Shown piece after piece: positions 51,217-60,400 of a stretch of DNA of 64,000 nucleotides. Made by a program: the position numbers and the translations under genes. The DNA is from GCA-002793235 sp965267355. Its GTDB lineage: Bacteria > Bacteroidota > Bacteroidia > Flavobacteriales_E > Vicingaceae. Under the pieces are notes generated by a model. The model worked only from the letters and a program-made list of their open reading frames with translations. It searched no databases and was not told where the DNA came from. Location of the stretch: NCBI GenBank assembly GCA_965267355.1, contig OZ253956.1, forward strand, positions 806,001-870,000, given 5' to 3'. Positions within the stretch are counted from its first letter, which is position 1. Every line of letters starts with the position of its first letter.

Positions 51217-52005
51217 ATGAATAGAGAAGATTGGTTATTAACGATTATTAATGCTGCAATACAAGGTGGTGAAGAAATATTAATGGTTTACGATTCTGAG
51301 TTTGCTGTTGAACATAAAGATGATAAATCGCCTTTAACCGAAGCCGATAAAAGAGCCCATGAAGCAATAACAGGGGTGCTATCCTCAACTGGTTTACCAA
51401 TATTAAGTGAAGAAGGTAAACACATGGAATATGAAGAACGCCAAAATTGGAATCAGTTTTGGATGGTTGATCCATTAGATGGCACTAAAGAGTTTATTAA
51501 ACGAAATGGGGAATTTACAGTAAACATTGCTTTAATTGAAAATGGTAAACCAACAATGGGGGTTATTTATGTGCCAGTGACAAAGGATTTATATTTTGCT
51601 GACAGTTTAGCTTATAAAATCAAAATAAATGAACCGGTTATATCTATCAATAACTTAATGAGTAATGCTGATCAACTTCCTTTACCTCAAACCAGAAACA
51701 ACTTTGTAGTGGTGGGTAGTCGTTCACACATGAGTGAAGAAACTGAAGCTTTCATTAATGAACAAAAAGAAAAACATGATGAAGTTGATATCCTTTCTAG
51801 AGGAAGCTCATTAAAACTATGTATGGTTGCTGAAGGTGCTGCAGATGCTTATCCTAGATTTGCTCCAACAATGGAATGGGATACTGCTGCAGGTCAAGCC
51901 ATAGCAACAGCATCTGGTGCTAAAGTTATTAATTGGGACACCAAAGAATTAATGGAATACAACAAAAAAAACTTACTAAACAGTTGGTTTTTAGTAGAAA
52001 GGTAA
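51217..52005 (+). CDS. cysQ: 3'(2'),5'-bisphosphate nucleotidase
   Basis: A 262-aa inositol-monophosphatase-superfamily enzyme that hydrolyses PAP to AMP. Metal-site motifs: KSPLTEADKRAHEAI, ILSEEGKHMEYEE, MVDPLDGTKEFIKRNGEFTV (the D-P-x-D-G-T motif) and TMEWDTAAGQAIA near the C-terminus. Length is normal. Its co-transcription with DUF2061 and the nearby cysC suggest sulfate activation or sulfotransfer in this organism. Confidence 0.95.
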   Translation: MNREDWLLTIINAAIQGGEEILMVYDSEFAVEHKDDKSPLTEADKRAHEAITGVLSSTGLPILSEEGKHMEYEERQNWNQFWMVDPLDGTKEFIKRNGEFTVNIALIENGKPTMGVIYVPVTKDLYFADSLAYKIKINEPVISINNLMSNADQLPLPQTRNNFVVVGSRSHMSEETEAFINEQKEKHDEVDILSRGSSLKLCMVAEGAADAYPRFAPTMEWDTAAGQAIATASGAKVINWDTKELMEYNKKNLLNSWFLVER

Positions 52006-52014
52006 ATTCTTTTT

Positions 52015-53121
52015 ATGATAAAATTCTTAAGTAAGGTATTTATAGGAATTGTTCTTCTTTTTTGTTTCAACTCTTGTAAAGTAGGGCGTTTTTTCGTTTA
52101 CAATTTTGCTGACATAAAAGACCATAAAAAATTCCCTAATCGTGAATTAAATGCTCCATCCAATAAATTCTCTTTTCATACAACTAAAAAAGGTAAAGTA
52201 CCTAAAACTATAAACTTTGGCGATGGAGAAATCCCTTTTGAAACGTTTTTAGAAAACAATAAAACTGTTGCTTTTCTAATTATTCAAAACGATACCATTC
52301 AATACGAAAACTACTTTTACAAGTATCAAGAATCATCTATAATTCCATCTTTCTCAATGGCCAAATCTGTTACTTCAATTTTAATTGGTTGTGCAATTGA
52401 TGACAGGTTTATTAAATCCGTTAATGAACCCATTACAAACTATATCCCTGAGTTAAAAGAGAAAGGGTTTGGTAAAGTTACTATTGAGCATGTACTACAA
52501 ATGACTACTGGAATTAAATATAATGAAGGTTATTTTAATCCTTTTGGTGATGTTGCAACGTTTTATTATGGTAGAAACCTTAGAAGAGCTATCTCCAAAA
52601 TGAAATTAGAAACAGTCCCAGGAAAAAAGTTTAAATATGCAAGCGGCAACACTCAGTTGTTAGGACTAATTCTTGAACGTGCATTAAAATCCAAAACAGT
52701 TACTGAATATTTACAAGAAAAAATTTGGTCTCCTATAGGGATGGAGTACGATGCGAGTTGGAGTTTAGATAAGAGAAAAGAAGGACTTGAAAAAACCTTT
52801 TGTTGTATCAATGCTAGAGCTAAAGATTTTGCAAAAATTGGTCGTTTGTACCTCAACAAAGGAAAGTGGAATGGTAAACAAATAGTTTCCGAAAATTGGG
52901 TTGAGCAATCTACTAAAGTTGATACTTCTAATGGTAGTGCTTGGTATTATCAGTATCAATGGTGGTTAAACACAAAGAAAGGTGACTATATGGCTCAAGG
53001 TATTTTAGGACAATATGTTTACGTTAACCCTAGTAAAAACTTAATCATAGTAAGATTGGGTAAAAAGACCGGAAAAACAAACTGGTGGAATACTTTTATT
53101 GATTTAGCTAATAACTATTAG
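52015..53121 (+). CDS. Beta-lactamase-fold serine hydrolase, lipoprotein
   Basis: A 368-aa class C beta-lactamase/DD-peptidase-like protein. It has a lipoprotein signal (VFIGIVLLFCFNSC, Cys about residue 21), the S-x-x-K motif in SFSMAKSVTSILIG, a Y-A-x-G in KFKYASGNTQLLG and a QGILGQYVYVNP segment in place of the K-T-G box. Likely a periplasmic esterase or peptidase, not a true beta-lactamase. It starts 9 nt after cysQ; the stop codons of it and the convergent thioesterase overlap. Confidence 0.88.
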   Translation: MIKFLSKVFIGIVLLFCFNSCKVGRFFVYNFADIKDHKKFPNRELNAPSNKFSFHTTKKGKVPKTINFGDGEIPFETFLENNKTVAFLIIQNDTIQYENYFYKYQESSIIPSFSMAKSVTSILIGCAIDDRFIKSVNEPITNYIPELKEKGFGKVTIEHVLQMTTGIKYNEGYFNPFGDVATFYYGRNLRRAISKMKLETVPGKKFKYASGNTQLLGLILERALKSKTVTEYLQEKIWSPIGMEYDASWSLDKRKEGLEKTFCCINARAKDFAKIGRLYLNKGKWNGKQIVSENWVEQSTKVDTSNGSAWYYQYQWWLNTKKGDYMAQGILGQYVYVNPSKNLIIVRLGKKTGKTNWWNTFIDLANNY

Positions 53122-53627
53122 TCAAATAGTTTCTTTAATTCAGTAGCATCTTCTGCCTTCATTTTCCCAGCTAAAATTAAACTAAGCTCCCTTCTTCTTA
53201 AAGCAGCATCATATCTTTGTTTTTCAATTTCAGTTTCAGGTTTTACTTCAGGAACATGAATTGGACTTCCCATTTGATCAACAGCTACAAAAGTATAAAT
53301 CGCTTCATTACATTTAGTTTTTGCGCCCGTTCGGTGATCCTCAACATATACGTCAATAACCACTTCCATAGAGGTAGTAAAACTCCTACTAACTTTTGCT
53401 TCAAGTGTAACGATATCTCCTAATTTAATAGGGTGAGCAAAAGAGACATTATTTACAGATGCCGTTACAACAATTCTATTAGAGCAACGATGAGCTGAAA
53501 TTGCTGCACATATATCTAACCAGTGCAATAACTTTCCACCCATTAAGTTTCCCAAAGTATTAGTGTCATTAGGCAAGACTAATTCTGTCATTATTGCCTT
53601 CGTTTCCTCTGCTGTTTTTGCTTTCAT
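53118..53627 (-). CDS. Acyl-CoA thioesterase, hotdog fold
   Basis: A 169-aa member of the YciA/BFIT-type acyl-CoA hydrolases: NTLGNLMGGKLLHWLDICAA (hotdog helix with the active Asp), VVTASVNNVSFAHPIKLGDI, and the acidic turn VYVEDHRTGAKTKCNEAIY. It hydrolyses acyl-CoA to free acid. The TAACTTTG box lies 4 nt before its ATG, suggesting a leaderless mRNA. Its stop overlaps that of the serine hydrolase by 4 nt (53118-53121). Confidence 0.92.
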   Translation of the reverse strand: MKAKTAEETKAIMTELVLPNDTNTLGNLMGGKLLHWLDICAAISAHRCSNRIVVTASVNNVSFAHPIKLGDIVTLEAKVSRSFTTSMEVVIDVYVEDHRTGAKTKCNEAIYTFVAVDQMGSPIHVPEVKPETEIEKQRYDAALRRRELSLILAGKMKAEDATELKKLFD

Positions 53628-53631
53628 GCTT

Positions 53632-53639
53632 CAAAGTTA
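53632..53639 (-). promoter_or_regulatory. Candidate -7 box (TAACTTTG) of the thioesterase, leaderless layout
   Basis: On the minus strand TAACTTTG matches TAnnTTTG and ends 4 nt before the ATG at 53627. No -33 TTG at the expected distance. Confidence 0.45.
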
Positions 53640-53673
53640 GTGACAATATTTTTAGTAAATGAAAAGGCTACTA

Positions 53674-54930
53674 TTAAAGTTTATCTATAAAATCTCTAAT
53701 CAATCTAAAACTATCTTCAAACTCTGTTAAAGGAAGTGTTTTATAAACATCTTCTGTATCATGGTAAGCATCTATTCCTCCTAACAAATAAATAAAGAAT
53801 GAAGGTATCCCTTTTTCTGAAAACCAATAATGATCACTATTTGCTGCTTTGCCCCTTTGCTTTAATTGAGGTAAATAATCTCCCTCTTTATTTATTTTAT
53901 CTAGTAACTTAAAATATTTTGGGAAAACTTTAGCGTTAACAATAGTAGCCCCTTCTCCCCCAGTACCCATTAAATCCATGTTCATTACAAAGTTGATTTT
54001 ATCCAATTCAAATAATGGGTGGTCTACAAAATGCTTAGAGCCTATCAAACCTGACTCTTCGGCTCCAAAAGCTATAAAAACCATTGTTTTTTTTGGCAAC
54101 TCCTTGTGGGTATAATGATAAACTAAGCTCAACAGCATAGCTACCCCACTCGCATTATCATTTGCTCCGGGAAAATAAACTTTGTCTCCCATCATACCTA
54201 AATGATCATAATGTGCTGATAAAATAATAATAGAATCCGGATGTTCTTCTCCTTCAACATATCCTATTACATTCTGAGATTTATAGTTAGTAATTAGCTT
54301 TTGTTCAATATCTAAATGTATGACCCTATTTTTTCTACTAATACTTTCTCGTTTTAGATGTATAATAGCAAACTCATTATAAGTGGTAGCAACAGAGTGT
54401 GTTAGCTTATCTTCTAAAATTATAATCCCTGCTGCTCCAAAAACATTAATTCTCAATAAATCAAACAATTCTTTATTTTCTTTATCTCCATTATCATCAA
54501 TAACAATAAACTGTTTGCTAAAAAAATCTCTTTGATTTAGCTTTTTCAATAGTTTTTTGTTTGGAATGTTGTTTTTGTTATACCAAACCAAACCAAAAGT
54601 TCCTTCAACCTCTCCTGAAGATGCTCCAATAATAAAGTCTTGACCTGCTTTTAACTCAATTTCATCTATTTTAACTTCACACTTGCCTGGAAATACATTA
54701 ATAGGATATTTAAATTCTTGGAAGTAAGAATTATTAAACTTTTTTAATGAAGAGCGTGTATACTCTTTAGCAATGTAATCTGCTGCTTTTTTCTCTCCAT
54801 TATTTACAGCCCCTCTACCTGAAAAAAAAGAAGAAGATAAAGAATCAATAACTTCTTTGGTGTAATCAATATTTTGAGCTTGAAATTGCCCAAAGAACAA
54901 AAAAAATAAACTAATGTAGATTGGTTTCAT
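53674..54930 (-). CDS. Secreted M28-family metallopeptidase
   Basis: A 418-aa protein with a signal peptide (MKPIYISLFFLFFGQFQAQ), a PA-like inserted domain (about 120-200) and a Zn-dependent M28 peptidase domain: IILSAHYDHLGMMGDKVY, PGANDNASGVAMLLSL, FIAFGAEESGLIGSKHFVDH, VMNMDLMGTGG, SDHYWFSEKGIPSFFI with the final zinc His. The two-zinc ligand set (H, D, E, D, H) is complete. Aminopeptidase activity is expected. The upstream hypothetical gene ends 2 nt before it. Confidence 0.92.
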   Translation of the reverse strand: MKPIYISLFFLFFGQFQAQNIDYTKEVIDSLSSSFFSGRGAVNNGEKKAADYIAKEYTRSSLKKFNNSYFQEFKYPINVFPGKCEVKIDEIELKAGQDFIIGASSGEVEGTFGLVWYNKNNIPNKKLLKKLNQRDFFSKQFIVIDDNGDKENKELFDLLRINVFGAAGIIILEDKLTHSVATTYNEFAIIHLKRESISRKNRVIHLDIEQKLITNYKSQNVIGYVEGEEHPDSIIILSAHYDHLGMMGDKVYFPGANDNASGVAMLLSLVYHYTHKELPKKTMVFIAFGAEESGLIGSKHFVDHPLFELDKINFVMNMDLMGTGGEGATIVNAKVFPKYFKLLDKINKEGDYLPQLKQRGKAANSDHYWFSEKGIPSFFIYLLGGIDAYHDTEDVYKTLPLTEFEDSFRLIRDFIDKL

Positions 54931-54932
54931 AA

Positions 54933-55526
54933 CTACATAAACCTACGCTCTACTAAACTAAAAAATGACAATACATGTTCACTTTCTTCGTCCCACTCTT
55001 TATTTAACCCCGCAATTGCTGCTTTTGCTTCTTCATATGATGTGCTATTATCAATAACTTTAACCAACTCATTAAAAGCTGTCATATCTTTACCAAACAA
55101 CTCATTAGCATATAAATACCTATCATTTAATGTTAAGGCATCTACTAATTTGTTAATTGGTATTTGTTCAATGTTAGCAACTGGTTTGACCTGTAGTTCC
55201 TGTTCTTCAGTTATCGTTTTATTTTCTTCTACAGGCTCAGGTTCAATAGCTGGCTGTATTACACCTTCTTCCTCACCCCAATCATCATCTTCATCTTCCA
55301 TTTTTTTGAAGACTACTTGTTTTTTTGAAGACGATTTATGGGCTAATTCTTGCTGCTCTAATAAATATTTTAAAATAGTTAACCCTTCTTGCATTTTGTT
55401 AATCTTACTTAACACAAAACTAATTTCTAACGAAGGTATAGGACGGTTTTCAGAGTACCTCTGAGAATGATCAACAACATTTTCCAATAATTCGTTTAAC
55501 TCTTTGCGTAATCGTTCTATTTCCAT
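54933..55526 (-). CDS. Conserved cytoplasmic protein of unknown function
   Basis: A 197-aa acidic protein without signal peptide. The N-terminal ~70 residues are helical/coiled coil (MEIERLRKELNELLENVVDH); a charged linker follows (KKMEDEDDDWGEEEGVIQPA), and a C-terminal helical domain (PINKLVDALTLNDRYLYANE, TSYEEAKAAIAGLNKEWDEE). A short phrase LNDRYLYANELFGKD recurs in Bacteroidota proteins of this kind, but I know no function. It is the first gene of a unit with the M28 peptidase. Confidence 0.82.
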   Translation of the reverse strand: MEIERLRKELNELLENVVDHSQRYSENRPIPSLEISFVLSKINKMQEGLTILKYLLEQQELAHKSSSKKQVVFKKMEDEDDDWGEEEGVIQPAIEPEPVEENKTITEEQELQVKPVANIEQIPINKLVDALTLNDRYLYANELFGKDMTAFNELVKVIDNSTSYEEAKAAIAGLNKEWDEESEHVLSFFSLVERRFM

Positions 55527-55613
55527 AATTTAGATGCTCATTATTTTGTGGGTAAATAGCAAGATAAAACTAATAAAATTTATATTAGTTTTTTAGTTTT
55601 AACCGAACTTAAC

Positions 55614-56198
55614 ATGTTTTTAGAAAACAATATCAATTCGTCAAATAAAAAAGGCTGGATAGAAGTTATCTGTGGTTCAATGTTTTCTGGAAAAACAGAA
55701 GAGTTAATTAGGAGAATGAAAAGAGCAAAATTTGCCAAACAAAATGTAGAAATTTTTAAACCGGAGATTGACACCCGATATGATGAAGAGAAAGTCGTTT
55801 CTCATGACTCTAATGAAATACATTCTACCCCTGTTCCATCTTCTTCAAACATTCCTATTCTGGCTAACAATGTTGATGTAGTTGGCATCGATGAAGCTCA
55901 GTTTTTTGATGATGGTTTGGTTGCAGTGTGTAACCAATTGGCAAGCAATGGAATAAGGGTTATTGTAGCAGGGTTAGATATGGATTTTAAAGGCAACCCA
56001 TTTGGCCCAATGCCTGGTATTATGGCTTGTGCCGAATATGTTACTAAAGTACATGCTATTTGCATGCAATGTGGAGAGTTAGCCAATCATTCTCATCGTT
56101 TTTCTAGTGATGAATCATTGGTTCATCTTGGGGAAACTGAAGAGTATGAGCCACTTTGCAGAATGTGTTTTCAAAAACAAAAAACCCATAAACAATAA
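55614..56198 (+). CDS. tdk: Thymidine kinase
   Basis: A 194-aa type II thymidine kinase of the pyrimidine salvage pathway. P-loop VICGSMFSGKTEELIRRM, lasso and Asp motif VVGIDEAQFFDD, thymidine-site VAGLDMDFKGNPFGPM and the structural-zinc cysteines (CMQCGELA and CRMCF) are present. The stop codon TAA (56196-56198) overlaps the ATA that begins the homology of the downstream alanine racemase gene. Confidence 0.96.
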   Translation: MFLENNINSSNKKGWIEVICGSMFSGKTEELIRRMKRAKFAKQNVEIFKPEIDTRYDEEKVVSHDSNEIHSTPVPSSSNIPILANNVDVVGIDEAQFFDDGLVAVCNQLASNGIRVIVAGLDMDFKGNPFGPMPGIMACAEYVTKVHAICMQCGELANHSHRFSSDESLVHLGETEEYEPLCRMCFQKQKTHKQ

Positions 56199-57313
56199 AA
56201 AAATTAGTTTACGATACTACCCTTGAAATTGACCTCAACAATTTAATTGAGAATTACCGCTATTTTAAGTCTTTAGTGCCTCCCAACACCAAAATGATGG
56301 TAATGGTAAAGGCTTTTTCTTATGGCTTAGGCACTTATGAGATTGCACAAGAATTAGAAAAAGAAGGGGTAGATTATCTGGGTGTAGCCAATATTTTAGA
56401 AGGAATAGAAATACGTAAGGCTGGAATAAAAACACGTGTCATGGTGATGAACCCTGAAGCGGCTAGTTTTGATTTAATGATAAAATATGAGCTGACACCA
56501 GTATTGTTTTCAGTAAAAAATATAGAATTATTTGCTTCACAGGTTGAAAAGAGTAATTGTAGCACTCCTTATCCTATTCATATAAAAATAGACACAGGCA
56601 TGCATCGTTTGGGAGTAACCCCAAGTTACCTCAACGAAATTATAGATACACTAAAACAAAACTATAAACTACTAAAAATAGAAAGTATTTTTTCTCATTT
56701 AGCAGGAAGCGATGAGCAAGAACATGATCAGTTTACATTACAACAAATAAAACTGTTCAACGCATTATCTGAAAATTTTATTTCAAATTTTAACTATCAT
56801 ATTGATAAGCATATTTTAAATACAAATGGCATTATACGCTTTTCAAAATATGCGTTAGATATGGTCAGGTTAGGTATTGGTTTGTATGGTGTTTGCAACG
56901 ATGAAACAACTCAGAAACAATTAAAAACAGTTAGTACACTAAAAACCAAAATTTCTCACATCATTGAGGTTCCAAAAGGAGATACTATTGGATACAATAG
57001 AAACGGAAAAGCTACTGAAGATAAAACCATCGCCACCATTCCGATGGGCTATGCCGATGGTTTTAATCGATTATTAAGTAACGGAAAATGGGAAGTATTA
57101 ATTAATGGAGAAAAAGCTACTGTAATTGGTAATATTTCTATGGATATGGCTACTATCGATGTTACCAGTATTAACTGTAATCTGGGAGATGAAGTGATTG
57201 TTTTTGGTGAAAAGAATACCATTTCTGATATGGCTGAAAGAATTAGCACCATTCCTTATGAGTTATTTACAATTATTTCACCAAGAGTAAAAAGGGTTTT
57301 TCTTAAAATTTAA
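56195..57313 (+). CDS. alr: Alanine racemase; conserved N-terminus without a canonical start codon
   Basis: Fold III PLP racemase making D-alanine for peptidoglycan: PLP Lys in MVMVKAFSYGLG, barrel motifs KIDTGMHRLGV and MVRLGIGLYGV, C-terminal MGYADGFNR and GNISMDMATIDV. The homology to the family starts at KKLVYDTTLEIDLNNLIENY, encoded from 56195, giving 372 aa, the usual length. No ATG, GTG or TTG is in frame before a GTG at 56276 (345 aa), which would put the PLP Lys at residue 12 and remove the first barrel strand. At 56195 the codon is ATA, inside an ATAA overlap with the tdk stop: one G-to-A change from ATGA would explain both. It resembles the racemase half of the Bacteroidota MurF-Alr fusion, with no MurF here. 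Confidence 0.85.
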   Translation: MKKLVYDTTLEIDLNNLIENYRYFKSLVPPNTKMMVMVKAFSYGLGTYEIAQELEKEGVDYLGVANILEGIEIRKAGIKTRVMVMNPEAASFDLMIKYELTPVLFSVKNIELFASQVEKSNCSTPYPIHIKIDTGMHRLGVTPSYLNEIIDTLKQNYKLLKIESIFSHLAGSDEQEHDQFTLQQIKLFNALSENFISNFNYHIDKHILNTNGIIRFSKYALDMVRLGIGLYGVCNDETTQKQLKTVSTLKTKISHIIEVPKGDTIGYNRNGKATEDKTIATIPMGYADGFNRLLSNGKWEVLINGEKATVIGNISMDMATIDVTSINCNLGDEVIVFGEKNTISDMAERISTIPYELFTIISPRVKRVFLKI

Positions 57314-57376
57314 TTTTTCCGCATATATAAAGTCTTATTTTATCGAGTACATCTTACCGCTCATCTAAAATTTACT

Positions 57377-57405
57377 TTTGCTTCGTTTATTTCACAGTAT
57401 ATTTG
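57377..57405 (+). promoter_or_regulatory. Promoter TTTG-N17-TATATTTG of the large adhesin
   Basis: TTTG (57377-57380) and TATATTTG (57398-57405) are 17 nt apart; the box ends 25 nt before the ATG at 57431. A second TAnnTTTG (TACTTTTG) covers 57373-57380. Confidence 0.55.
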
Positions 57406-57430
57406 CCTCAAATTAAAAACTGTTTATCTT

Positions 57431-60400
57431 ATGAAAAAAATTACTCTTTTAATTGCCTCACTTACGCTACTATGTTGGCAAGGTATGGCACAATTTACCG
57501 AAGGATTTGAAGGCTCAGGTCTTCCTCTTGGATGGGACACCATTAATGGTGGAGATTTAAACACATGGACATTTGGTGCTCCAGGTGATGCTGGAACAAC
57601 AAATGGAGGAACCCAAGTTGCTCAAATTACTTATGATGCTACTACAGCTCATGACGACTACCTAATTACTCCTCAAGTTTCAGTTGTTGATCAAAGTACT
57701 GACCGTTTAACATTTTATGCAAGAAACAGAAGTGCTTCTTTTATTGAAGAATTTAATGTATTAGTATCAACTACTGGTACTAATGTGGGTGATTTCTCAA
57801 TCACATTAGCCGCAAACGTTGCTCCTCCTGCAGGTGTTTGGACTCAATATCAGTATGACTTATCTGCATATGAAGGACAAAACATATACATTGCTTTTCA
57901 AGCAATTTCTACTAATCAATGGGAACTATATATTGATGATGTAACTGTAGATGGTAACCCATCTTGTGTTGATCCAACAATGTTAACTGCTACAAACATT
58001 ACGGCTACAAGTGTTGATTTAGGTTGGACAGATGCTTCTGGGTCTTTATGGCATATAGAGTGGGATACCACTGGGTTTACTCCTGGAACTGGTAACATGA
58101 TAAATGGGGTTACGGTTAATCCTCACAACTTAACAGGGTTAACAGCAAATACATCTTATGATTTCTATGTGATTTCTGATTGCGGTGCTGATTCTAGTAG
58201 TTGGGTAGGTCCTTTTACTTTTACTACTGCTTGTAATGCTTTTACTGTTCCTTTTTCTGAAAACTTTAGTTCTACATCCCCTACACAAAGCTGTTGGACT
58301 GTGATAAACAATAATAGCGATGGTTTCTTCTGGGATATGGATTATACGACTAACCCTTTAGCTGGTGATGAGGTTGCTGTAATTTATACTGATGCAAATA
58401 GTGGAAACGATGATGATTTCTTGGTTACACCAACAATTACACTTACTGGTAATGAACAATTAAGATTTTCTTATCGAGTACAAAGTGCTGCTGAACCAAA
58501 TGATTTTCAAGTAACTTTATCTACAACAGGTGTTGCTCCAGGTAGTTTTAGCAATACATTAATGCCTTTAACTAGTGCTAGTAATATTGCTTACCAAGAG
58601 CAAATTATAAACTTATCAGCATATACAGGTAATGTTAACATTGCTTTTCATGTCCCTCCGGGAACTACTGATGGTTGGAGATTATACATTGATAGTGTAG
58701 TTGTAGAGGCTATACCAAATTGTCCAGATCCAACTATGCTAACAGCTACAAACATTACGGCAACAAGTGTTGATTTAGGTTGGACAGATCCTACAGGTTC
58801 TTTATGGCACATAGAGTGGGATACCACTGGGTTTACTCCTGGAACTGGTAACATGGTTAATGGGGTTACTGTTAATCCTCATAACTTAACAGGATTAACT
58901 GCTCAAACTTCTTATGATTTTTATATCATGTCTGATTGTGGTGCAGACTCTAGTAACTGGGTAGGTCCTTTTACTTTTATGACTGCTTGTGGTGTTATAA
59001 CTCCTGATTATACACAAGCTTTTGCTTCTTTCCTACCAAATGTTTGTTGGGATGAAGCTGATGCTGGTACTGCTATGACTGGCCCGAGCACAATGGGTGC
59101 CAGTCCTTGGGAAGCAGGTACTGCTATTGGAAATACTGCTAAAATTAACCTCTATACAACAACTAGAAGTGATTGGATTTTAACCCCTCAGTTTGACTTA
59201 TCTGCTGGTGGATACGAGGTTGTTGTTGATGTGGCAGTAACGGATTGGAATGCCTCTGCTGCTGATGCAATGGGTTCTGATGACTCTGTTAGAGTTCTTT
59301 ATACTGAAGATGGTATAACTTGGAATACATTAATCACTTGGACTGCTGCGAATAATTTATCTACTAGCTTAACAACATTTTCTGCATTAATTCCTTCAAC
59401 AGGAGCTAATGTTCAGTTTGGTATTTTAGCTACTGATGGTCCAAATGATGACTTGGAAGATTATGACTTCCATGTTGATAATTTTATTATCCGAACTCCT
59501 CCTTCTTGCCCTGCTCCAACAGCATTAACGGCAACAAACATTACCGCAACAAGTGTTGATTTAGGTTGGACAGATCCTACAGGTTCTTTATGGCACATAG
59601 AGTGGGATACCACTGGGTTTACTCCTGGAACTGGTAACATGGTTAATGGGGTTACTGTTAATCCTCATAACTTAACAGGATTAACTGCTCAAACTTCTTA
59701 TGATTTTTATATCATGTCTGATTGTGGTGCAGACTCTAGTAACTGGGTAGGTCCTTTTACTTTTATGACTGCTTGTGGTGTTATAACTCCTGATTATACA
59801 CAAGCTTTTGCTTCTTTCCTACCAAATGTTTGTTGGGATGAAGCTGATGCTGGTACTGCTATGACTGGCCCGAGCACAATGGGTGCCAGTCCTTGGGAAG
59901 CAGGTACTGCTATTGGAAATACTGCTAAAATTAACCTCTATACAACAACTAGAAGTGATTGGATTTTAACCCCTCAGTTTGACTTATCTGCTGGTGGGTA
60001 CGAGGTTGTTGTTGATGTAGCAGTAACAGATTGGAATGCCTCTGCTGCTGATGCAATGGGTTCTGATGACTCTGTTAGAGTTCTTTATACTGAAGACGGT
60101 ATAACTTGGAATACATTAATCACTTGGACTGCTGCTGATAGTTTACCTAATACTGACAGTACTTTTACCGCTATGATTCCTTCAACAGGAGCTAATGTTC
60201 AATTCGGTATTTTAGCTACTGATGGTCCAAATGATGACCTGGAAGATTATGACTTCCATGTTGATACATTTATCGTTAGAACAGCAATTTCTACAGCTAT
60301 AAACAATAATGTAGACAATACTACTACTGTAAATATATATCCTAACCCTAACAATGGAGAGTTTGTACTTAATATAAATACAAAAGATGTGAAGGAGTTA

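Noticed and set aside
56186..56204. A programmed -1 frameshift joining tdk to alr at the A-rich junction
   Set aside because: The alr frame is closed by TAA at 56189-56191, so a slip would have to happen on the single CAA codon before the tdk stop, which is not a slippery site; tdk also ends at its natural length.
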